Source: Saxidomus purpurata | Lineage: Eukaryota > Mollusca > Bivalvia > Venerida > Veneridae | DNA length: 64,000 bases | Reading direction: 5' to 3' | Assembly: GCA_022818135.1 (NCBI GenBank) | Contig: JAFMSR010000002.1 | Location: 22,811,999-22,875,998, forward strand | In this document: one piece after another, positions 45,298 through 54,689 of the stretch | How the letters are laid out: each line of letters starts with the position of its first letter | How positions within the stretch are numbered: position 1 is the stretch's first letter | Position numbers and translations under genes: made by a program | The notes under the pieces: model-generated | Database searches by the model: none | What the model saw: the letters and a program-made list of their open reading frames with translations, nothing else | Told to the model about the DNA's origin: nothing

Positions 45298-45582
45298 GGT
45301 AAATTAATCGAGAAAAAGTTGTAACACTATACTGGCCTTATGGATTGTAAATCAGTCTTACGTCATGTGATACAGATAACAACTTCTGCTTTGGGAAAAA
45401 CAATTTATATCTTAATAATCTTGCAGTTTCATAATTAGAATTAAGTCAAACTGCACTCTTAAGATGTTTTTTTCGTGCAGTACCAGTTGGACAATCAGAT
45501 TAAACAGATGTATCAACTTTACGCCGAATACTCCACTTTTAGATTCTGGTTTTATTAGAAAGGAAGTCTGCAAAGCTCACAG
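45298..45582 (+). repeat. 5' flank of cGLR copy D, second part
   Basis: After the LINE and MITE, the shared promoter-proximal sequence resumes (GGTAAATTAATCGAGA..., compare 23866 and 35567) and runs to the former start codon. Phrases such as 'CTTTACGCCGAATACTCC' match copy B. Confidence 0.75.
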
Positions 45583-46697
45583 TTGTTAAAAATAGCAAAT
45601 AAATCACAAAACACAAAGTGACGATTTTCATTTGATATATCAAACGCTCTTGATTCAATGAAATATGGATATAAGGACATTAAAACTAGAGTACAAATAT
45701 ATAAGATGGTACAAGACATGATGTGTAAAAGATCAGAAGATTATACACCCTGGATAATCGCAGGTAGCCGAGCTAAAAGCGTTTCTCCTATGGAAGAACC
45801 AGATGGTGATATTGACACAATGCTAGTAATAACACCATGTATTTGCTGTGGTTAATAAGATATACCTAAATCCTGATCATACAGAATTTGAAATGGTGAC
45901 AATTGTGTTTGCGATAACGTGTATCTGTCCAGAACATATCCGCAAATGGAAAGAATGCAAAGGGTTTACCAGCAGGCCAAAACAGGAGCTCATTGAAGAA
46001 AATTCTCAAATGAATGGACATGTTGTTCCTGTCGGGAATAAGGGAAGTGAGGATTGCCATTTAGAGTGGCGAATCTGTTATACCGAAGCAGAGATTAAGT
46101 TGGTTCATTCAATGAATGAAACACAACTCAAACTCTACATTCTCTTGAACATGGTGGCAAAGAAAATATTGAAGCCTATTTGTCCCGACATATCATCATA
46201 TGTCATTAAAAATGTGTTATTCTGGTTCGTTGAGAGAAAAAGAGACAGAAAGTTTTAAAATTGAAAATTAGTTAGATTATCTGTATGAAGCGCTAGGATC
46301 TTTACAGCATTATATACAGGTATAAACCTACCAAATTATATGATACCAGAAAGAAATCTGTTCCATAACCGAATTGTTGATGATGTCAAAGAACAGTTAA
46401 TATTAGCACTTCAAAATCTCATTAATGTCCAAAGTCCTACATGTTTTCTACTCCACAAGGACTTTCAATCACTTAAATCAGAAGTTGAAGAAGCTCAGAG
46501 GTCTTCAAATTCAAAACTGGTGCAAGAGCCTCAATGTATTCAACTCTCAGAATCAACCCAAAAGTATTTTAAGGATCAATTTGAGAACGGAAACGACATT
46601 GACAGGGAATATCTTAACAGGATCTGGAGAGCAAATAGAACGTAATATGGCGGACATGGCAGGCGCAATAGGAATAAGTTGTATCCAGAACAAATAA
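45583..46697 (+). pseudogene. cGLR-like (Mab-21 family) pseudogene, copy D
   Basis: Homologous to copies B and C along most of their length but disabled in several ways. The start ATG has become TTG (45583). The first codons are frameshifted near 45620. The frame 45658-45855 carries 'IIAGSRAKSVS' (Glu lost from the GSRAEG motif) and 'DGDIDTM', then stops. An internal deletion fuses the sequence after 'EFEMVTI' directly to 'VFAITC', removing about 85 residues including the third catalytic Asp. An extra A in the run at about 46235-46241 shifts the frame after 'FWFVER'. A deletion near 46630 breaks the C-terminus. The remainder (45848-46258, 46340-46645) still reads clearly as the Mab-21 C-terminal domain. 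Confidence 0.92.
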
Positions 46698-47250
46698 GTA
46701 CATTATGTAAAATACATCATCGTCATTGGATTATTACATCATAAACCTATCTAACGTAAGATGAAATGATATGATAGCGTTATGTAAATATCGACTTGTA
46801 CGAGTACATCATACATAGTTTTGAAATCTAACATTGGAAAATAATATATTTCTGATACACTTGCTCTACGGATGGTAAAGATTTTCAAGATAAAACAGCT
46901 CAGTTTTGATATGCATCTAGATAAGACGTTTGCCTCAAAGTTGATTTAATTATCAAGTACATGTTATTTAGTGCATGAATATAGGTGTTTTTGGCTGAAT
47001 TAATTAAGCCTTGTAATTGTCAATTAACAGTTAAGTTTTGCATTAGCTTTGTATATTTGCACGTGTATGCATTTAGACTTATTATTGCTTACTGTATAAC
47101 ATTGTCATAGAACCATGGCATGCACTAGAACCGTGCAGTTTGGATGTAAAAGCATAACTCACTGGAATCTATAAGATTCGGACGTGGCCGGTTCGAATCT
47201 TGGCCCGGGTATGGAAATTTCAGAAACGCTTTTCAGTGTTTTTCACCCAT
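46698..47250 (+). repeat. 3' flank of cGLR copy D
   Basis: Matches the flanks after B and C, including a tRNA-like head (about 47125-47212, 'GGTTCGAATC') and 'GGAAATTTCAGAAACGCTTT'. It ends at the AAT microsatellite. Confidence 0.7.
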
Positions 47251-47251
47251 C

Positions 47252-47260
47252 AATAATAAC

Positions 47261-47314
<54 letters not shown>
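47252..47314. repeat. (AAT)n microsatellite
   Basis: About 20 ATA/AAT triplets with one interruption near the start. Confidence 0.97.
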
Positions 47315-47316
<2 letters not shown>

Positions 47317-47329
47317 ATTCTTTATTTAT

Positions 47330-47965
47330 AGAAGGTAATATGTCAAAGGAACATTAATATACCTTAGTTCATTAAAACATGGCCTTCTCTAACGTTTTCC
47401 TAAGTACATGTAATAAAATAAAATGTATAACAGACATACTTATACATTCATTCATGAACAAACACAGTTGTATAACATTTAGACAATCACTCATTGATAA
47501 ATACATGAATAGCTATTATTCCCGACATACAGCCAAACCTGTGTCAAAGTTTTAGTCAAAACCTTAGTACAAAAAGGAGCATAACTCTGTCATAAAATGA
47601 CCTTGACCTCAAACATTTTGCATATTACGACCCTTCTGTCATAAGCAATGCAATTTAAAGTTTGATGAAGACATGTTAAGAAATGGCAAATTTAAAGCCA
47701 ACGTTAAGTTTTCGTAACAAAAACTAAGTACAAAATTGCATAACTCAAATATGAGTTACATTGATTTACAAAATTTGGCAGCAACACGACCCTTTTGGCA
47801 TAAGCAATACAATTTGAAAGTGTGAAGAAGAATCTTAAGAAATAGCAAAGTCATATCAAACGTTTTTGTGACGGACGGACGGACGGACAAACGGACGGAC
47901 AAAGCTAGCCCTATGTATAGCCTTTTCTCTGAAAGGGCGACACAAAAAGTCTTTATATAGACACC
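47330..47965. repeat. Dispersed repeat with internal duplication and a GACG run
   Basis: Two related blocks of about 170 bp (around 47570-47700 and 47710-47850) each contain 'CATAACTC', 'ACGACCCTT..G.CATAAGCAA' and 'TTAAGAAAT.GCAAA'. They are followed by a GACGGACGGAC run (47876-47910) and 'AGCCTTTTCTCTGAAAGGGC'. This layout recurs in bivalve repetitive DNA. No coding region is present. Confidence 0.6.
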
Positions 47966-48084
47966 GAACACAATGTGTTTTTAAAAATGTTTTCTATTCG
48001 TGAATTAACAATACAATAAAAGTGTTCACATCTCAAAGTTGTTTAAAGTCAAGTAACCTGTGACCCTTGTACTGTTTTAGAAAG

Positions 48085-49366
48085 TTAGTTATGTATTTCC
48101 TCTTGTCGTGCAAGCCTTTTGTGTACGTCATTCACTTTTACGTCATATACTACTCTCAAGTCGTTAATCATGTCGGAGAAGAGTTGACTCTGGTAGTCTG
48201 GTGCCTCATTCTGGGAACTCGTCTGCTGCAATCCATCTAGGAAGCGTCTTTCTACTGAATAAGACGAAACACTAAATGAAAATTTCAATTTCCTGAATTA
48301 GGATAGTATGCAAATGTAGGATAGGGCGAGGAAGTCCTCATGTTGGGTGGAAATAGATATTTTATTTTTGCATCCTGGATACAGAACGTGAGGCATAGCT
48401 TAATATAAAAAGAACTTAAAGGTTAAAAAAGAAACAAGAAATTGGATCTCAGACGTTTGAAATAAGAGACCATGTACTCACGGAAATCCTGTGTACAGTC
48501 TATACTAGTTAATACCTATTGAATCACTGACGCCTGATTAACTTACGCCTGAATCAAGAGACCCTGAACTCACAGAGACAAATATTTTTACAAATATTGC
48601 AGATAATTGTTCATACATAGCTCTGGAATTACTGAGTGGAAATAGTTTTTGGTTTAACCTCGATATATGATTTGCTGACTTTTGAATCTATAGCTCGAGA
48701 GGTCATGCAATTTTCCGAAAAAATGGGTTGTATAGTCTCTTCAGAGTAGAAAACGGTTTTGCCTTATCTGTCCAAGTGACCTTGACCTTTGAAATATTGA
48801 CACTAAATAACGATGTTGACACCCATGCTGGCGTCACGTTGATGCTTCCTGTCAAGTTATTGAGAATCTAACACATTGGACATGAAGTGTGTGCAACTTT
48901 TTCGAATTATAGTTCTCTGTTACATTGACCTTAGTTTACTCAGTGATCCTAAATTAGAATATGCACAGCTTGTTACTTTTGTGCGGTGTCGTGTTAAAAT
49001 GAGGAGTGTCTTTAAACAAATAAAGAATTGTGCTAGAGCCTGGAAGTAACCAAACTAATAAAGGATAAGTCCGTTTTCCTTAATAATAATACATAAACTA
49101 CTTAAAAATTAAATTCTTAATCAAGTTCTTGTGAGATGCGTACGCTTTTGTCCCGAGAGAGTTCCGAAGAGTTCATTGGACCGCTGTTCGTGCAGTGAAA
49201 GCCTCTTGTGCTCGTCAGTCTGTTTCACGTTATATGCTTTCCTCAGATCGTTCATCATGTCAGACAATAGCCCACCCTGGTAGTTAAGAGACTGTGGCAC
49301 ATTTCGAGAACTTGCATGTTCCACCAACAACACAAAAAAGAAAAATCCAATCTTCACAAAATCCAT
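48085..49366 (-). CDS. C1q-related secreted coiled-coil protein lacking the C1q domain, two exons, about 130 aa
   Basis: Exon 1 (49366-49144) encodes 'MDFVKIGFFFFVLLVEHASS', a signal peptide, then 'RNVPQSLNYQ' and a coiled coil. It matches exon 1 of the C1q gene at 31396-31165, including a phase-1 donor (GTACGC). Exon 2 (48254-48085) follows a TTATTCAG acceptor; its start 'ERRFLDGLQQTSSQ' matches the start of exon 2 of the other gene (KRRLLAGLQQTT). It then continues into a second coiled-coil copy ('YQSQLFSDMINDLRVVYDVK') and stops at 48085 instead of reaching a C1q head. No C1q head was found between here and 47.2 kb. It may be a truncated pseudogene or a short secreted coiled-coil protein. 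Confidence 0.6.
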
Positions 49367-50980
49367 CTTTTGAGACTAATAAAAATTCATGTACAATATA
49401 AAAATGGAATAAGTTTGTTAACCCCGTTATATCACGCAGTACGTCAATGATAAGGAAACGACGGTATCAAAGACCAAAATAGGCTACTTTAAGGTCTTAA
49501 GCTTTTATCTTGTCACTGGTGATTTCACTTCCTCGAAATAGTGTAGTAAAGTTTGGTAAGTTTCATTTGTACACCTTTTTCCACCGTTGTCCATTGAATT
49601 TCTGACGAGGGCTTCTATATTATATCTATCATTGTACATGTTGTGAAAGAACATGATATGACCCAAAGTTTCTATGAAATTATTTTGAGTCCTCTGCCCC
49701 CTGTTATACCCGACCCCATTATTGATAAAATAGTAAAAAATTTAAATGTGCAAATTTGTTAATGAAAGAACATGGTCTAGATGGTCACCCAGACGAATAT
49801 TTCTATGAAATTATTTTGAGAACCTGTCCCCTGTAATACCCAAACTAATGCGCCTGACTCAATGAGTGATGACTTAACATTTAACGGGGACAAGATTTGC
49901 TCTTATCAAATTTTAGCAGAGATATGCACCTTGAGAAATTAAACAGTACGTCTACCACGTATCGAGGCTAGCGAATAAACAGTCGACAGTCTTTGCACAA
50001 ATATCCTATGTTGTTACCTAGACATTCAGCCATGTGGTTGGAATATATTATATGCATGCCGTGTCTATGAGACGATAATTTGAAAACAGTTTTTAGTTTA
50101 ACATTTCAATGAAATAGATCTATATTCTAACGACAATCGATTCCCAAGTGAGTCATTGACTTTGAACCGTACGGGAAATAAATGGTTGACTTAATTTTCA
50201 AAATATAACTCTCAAGTGGCTTTGGGTGGGACAAGATAAAGTATGTTGACCTTTGACCTCTGAAAGTGGCCTTGAGCTGTTTCGGTAGACTAGATGCAAG
50301 TTCCATGTAAATTCTTCGAGGAGTTTATGAATTTAGATCTAGTTTTATGACATTTAGCCACTAAGCGACACCTTGACCTTGAGCAGGCCCGATTCGTTTA
50401 TTTCTGCACGTTTTCCAGTGAGATGAGTATTTGACTTGAAAATTTATCATGACCTCGACCCCCTCAGTGTGACCTTAACCTTGAGGCAGCACAGTTGGAA
50501 CATGGGTTGTGTAAGGTTTCTCTATAAGATGAATATTCGACCCATATTTCATGAAAACCCTTACAAAGGTTTAAGGAGCGGTCATGTAATATCTATGCCA
50601 TATTGGTGTAACCTTTACACCGGTATGGTCAGAACATGGGAACTGCATGTAGTTTTCAGTAAGACAAACATTTGTCCAGAGCTCCATCGAAATCCTCTAT
50701 GGGGTTAAGAACATACACGGAGAGGAAAAGAAATACGCGAAAAGAGCTCTCAAAACTCTTATTTGGTGTTATAATGCTGCATAATAATTGAGCTTTGTGA
50801 CTTTCAGTTTCGGACATGATGAATTTGAATAATTTTCCTCTTTAGCTCGATTTTTCGAAGAAAAGGGGAACTGTCCTACTCACTTCTGCGTCGGCGTCGC
50901 TGTCGGCATCGGCGTCCACGTCCGCGTTGGTGTCACATCTTGGTTAAGTTTTTCGCACCATCCTACTTTATTTTAAAATC
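49367..50980. other. Repetitive non-coding DNA upstream of the truncated C1q-like gene
   Basis: The DNA contains many 'TGACCTTGACC' and 'CCTTGAGC' type phrases (about 50190-50480) and a repeated 'ATTTCTATGAAATTATTTTG' (about 49666 and 49799). A frame of 90 codons at 50436-50708 is formed by these repeats ('gaacatggg', 'tttcagtaagacaaac') and is not called. Confidence 0.5.
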
Positions 50981-51560
50981 ATTACAGATATTGCTTTGAA
51001 ACTAACCATACTTATTTACCATCATTACTTCCATCCACAGACAAGAGTACATAACTCTGCAAAGGTTTTTGTCAGAATTATGCCCCTTTTTTGACTTAGA
51101 AAGTACATTGAATATGGGTAAAATCCACTTATTGACTTAACCCTTTGATATATTGCTTTGAAAGTTGGAATACTTGTTTGCATTATTATCCCCATCTGTA
51201 TGCAAGGATTTTTAAAAATAAGGCCCGATATCGACCTAGAATCTCGGTTAAGTGTTTCGTACCAGTCCACTTTTTGACTGAACTGTTGGAGATATAACTT
51301 TGAAAGTTGGAATACTTGTTTACCATCATGATCCCCAAATATAGGCAGGAGAAGGTAACTCTGTCAAGGATTTCTTTTGAATTATGGCCCTTCTCGACTT
51401 AGGAACTCAGTTAAAATGTTCATTCCTGTCCACTTGTTGATTTAACCATTTGAGATATTACTTTGAAAGTTGGAATATTTATGTACCATCATGACACCTA
51501 TCTGTAAGCAAGAGAAGATAACTCTGTAAAAACTCTGCAACTGGCACGGTCATGCACATA
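50980..51560. repeat. Degenerate tandem repeat, unit about 150-165 bp, four copies
   Basis: The phrase 'GATATTGCTTTGAAAGTTGG' or a close variant occurs at about 50988, 51150, 51291 and 51454, each followed by 'ACTTRTTTACCATCATKAYC' and then 'AACTCTG' and 'TTATGGCCC' motifs. Confidence 0.75.
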
Positions 51561-52069
51561 ATCATTAACCACGTGAAGTATTAATCTACAACTTTGCAGT
51601 AGTATTAAGGGATATCAAACATATAACTCTGATAACTCTTAACTTAATATCTTGCTACTTGTGGCCCTTGTTTATACAGATCCTTGTTTTGCCTTTAAAT
51701 GTCAAAGTTTTGTTTTATTGGCAAGCACTAAAAGAAGCCGAGAGCGCTGTCCTACTGACAGTTCTTGTTTAGCTCTGTTAGCACCGTTGATTAGTCAACT
51801 GGAGCCAATCGAAAAAGAGAGCATGGGAGATGCTTCGTACCAAGATTAGTGAGTTTATGTGATGTCGTTTGAAGAGTATTGCGGACAAGAAATAAAACGA
51901 TCCTGAAAACTCACCACGAGCTAAACTGGCCGGCAATGCGTCCAGTGGTTATCTTGCTATAGCATAGAAACAAGTACAAATACCAAGTATCCGTGACCTT
52001 AACTTTTTGATCCCTTGAATACATGTAAGAAATTGCATTATCCGATCATCAAATGAGGTTTTTTTTAAC

Positions 52070-52900
52070 AAGATGACCATGATGGCCCCATATCGTTAAC
52101 CTGGACCACATTACTCGTCAAATTAAACTATTTTGATACATTTTCATGATGATTGAATGCAAAATATGGCCTCTATTGGGTCCACAAGCTTTTTCTTTTA
52201 TTTGCAATGGTGACCTAATTATTGACCCAGATTCAAAACATGAAGACAAACATTCTTACCAATTTTCATGCAAATTGAGTATTTTATTGTATTGTTGCCT
52301 TTGATTTGAAACCGTGACCTAGTTTTTTTACTCAATTTGACCCAGATCCGAAACTGGCCAAGTGATCATCGAGGCAATCAGTCTGGCCAATTTTCATGAT
52401 TGTGGGTCAAATGTGGCCTTTAGTTTGTTAACAAGGTTTTCCTCCGATTTGCCACGATGACAATATGACCCATTTTTGAACTCGACCTAGATGGCATCAG
52501 GACGATACGTATATATCGTTAATATAATAAATCCTGATGGCATCAATACTCATTCTGGCAGTTTCATGAAGATCATATGAAAAATGCAGCCTATCTATGA
52601 TTAGACCAGGTGACCTGGAGTTTTTAATCCGACATGACCCATATTCGAACACGACATAAATTTTATCAAGACATACATTCTGAAAAGGTTTCACTATGAA
52701 TCAATGAAAAATGTAGCCTTTATTGCATACACAAGGCTTTCCTATGATTTGACCTGGTGACATAGTTTTTAACCAGAGATCACCAATGTAGAAACGCGGC
52801 CTAGATTTTATCAATACACCCATTTTGGTAAGTTTCATGAAGAGTCAGTGATAAATGTAGCCTCTATTGCATACACAAGGTTAAATGTGAACCGACAGAA
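52070..52900. repeat. Degenerate tandem repeat, unit about 140-180 bp
   Basis: Copies share 'TTTTCATGA', 'AAATGYRGCCT', 'ACAAGGYTTTCCTATGATTTG' and 'CCTRGTGACCTAGTTTTT' type phrases. Reading frames inside it (for example 52848-53051, rich in Lys/Glu/His) come from the repeat's end and are not called as genes. Confidence 0.65.
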
Positions 52901-53589
52901 AGAAGACGAACATAAAGCGATCACGATAGGTCACCTAGAAAACTTCGTGTTCAGGCGCGCTAAAAAAAGGGCACGTGGCGAAGAGCATCAACCTGACAAC
53001 GATAGATTGATCATGAAAGGTTTCAGTACGGATATCAACCTGTACAAGTGAAAAAGTTTCCAGTGAAGGATGGCAGTGTAGCACGTACCCTTCCCCAACA
53101 TGTCTTGAAGGAATAAGCTCAAGCTTCATCCAACAAATATCAGTCTGAAATAATTTCAGAATCAAATCTATGGTTATGCCAAACCGATTTCGAATTTGTT
53201 TTTCGTACCCTAGTTAATACCATTTTTCCCCTATATGGATAGTGAAAATGAACCCCGCCAACTACGAGACAGGTTACGACAATCAACATGGCTTTGAAGA
53301 ATTGGAAGGTGACAAAAAGTTCTGTCTGCAGAATCATTATGAAATGTTTTCAATGTCAAAAGCCAAATGACTTTGGTCTCTGGTCAAATAATTATCAATA
53401 GTTAATTCAAACATCTAAAATATTTACAACTCTTATTTTGAATCGTCAGCCATTTTGACAGGCAACTTTCCTTCATGTCAATAGGGAACAAAAGGCCCAA
53501 AAGGGGCCAGTATTTCTCTGCTGTTCTGACTGGACTGTTCTGAGTAAGTTTTGTGAAAATATTTTGCAATGTTATCAAGGAAAAGCTGT

Positions 53590-54680
53590 TTCACTGTGAC
53601 CTTGACCCACTGACCCCAAAACAGTAGGGATCATCTTACTCAGTAAGACCAATCATCCTATGACGTTTGAAGACTTGGGTAATGTTAACCTTAAGATATT
53701 GAATGAACAATTTTTTCAAAGTTAGGGTCTCTGTGACCTTGACCAATTAGGATCATCTACACTCAACAGGTTTAGAAACGCAAAGATTTCCCCTGTTGAA
53801 CATTTTTATTTGAATGACGCTGTTGTTTTTATTTCTATTTTAAGTCATTTTTTTGCGATGAATTATTGAAACTTTTACAAGAATTCAATTTTATATTGTT
53901 TTTGTTGTGTATGAAATTTGAATAAATTTAAAACACAATAACATTGTTAAAATAAAATATTTTGCCACTTATGCGTTTCTAAACCTGTTGAGTGTACTTA
54001 GACCAAACATCCTATGAAGTTTGAAGACTAGGTCAAATAGATCTCAAGATACCGAACGGAAATATTTTTAAAAGTTTGGGTCAGTGTGACCTTGACCTTT
54101 GACCCACTAACCCAAAAATCGATAGGGATCATTTACATGTTACAGGGAACTTTCTGTGCAAGTTTGATGAAAGTTGAATACTAATCCAATCTTGTACATT
54201 TATTTCAAGTTTCATGAAGTTCTATCCATTGGTTCTCAAGTTACGACTCCCGACAGACGGACAGGGCCAAAACAATATGTAACGGAGTCACTATGACCTT
54301 GACCTTTGACCAACTGACCCCCAAAAACAATAGGGATCATCTACATGTTACAGGGAACCTTCTAAGCAAGTTTGATGAAAGTTGAATGAAAACTGTGACC
54401 TGGAAAGTGTTATCAAGGAAACTCTTGGAGGTCACTGTGACCTTGACCCACTGACCCCAAAAAACTATAGGGATCATCTACATGTTGCAGGATAATTGAT
54501 AAAAGTTGAATGAAAATTGTGAACTGTAGTGTTATCAAGGAATTGCTATCCGAGGTCACTGTGACCTTGACCTTTGACCCACTGACCTCAAAAACAATAC
54601 AGAACATCTACAAGTTGCAGGGATCCTTATCATCAAAGTCAAATAAAAATTGCTACCTGTAGAGCCTTATCAAGGAAAGG
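53590..54680. repeat. Minisatellite of about 120-140 bp units rich in TGACCTTGACC
   Basis: Units share 'TGACCTTGACCTTTGACC' (54087, 54294, 54562), 'ACTGACCCCAAAAACAATAG', 'GGATCATCTACATGTT' and 'AAGTTTGATGAAAGTTGAAT'. At least six copies are visible, with variable completeness. A MITE (53760-53994) interrupts one. Confidence 0.85.
53760..53994. mobile_element. 235-bp MITE with TA target-site duplication
   Basis: The left end CACTCAACAGGTTTAGAAAC and the right end are perfect inverted repeats over about 23 bp. TA flanks both sides (53758-53759 and 53995-53996). Removing it restores the sequence of the neighbouring minisatellite unit (compare 53631-53690), so insertion was into the repeat. TA duplication is typical of Tc1/mariner-type elements; the class is inferred. 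Confidence 0.9.
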
Positions 54681-54689
54681 TTAAGAGAC

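Noticed and set aside
50436..50708. 90-codon frame on the + strand
   Set aside because: It is composed of dispersed 'gaccttgacc/gaacatggg' repeat phrases.
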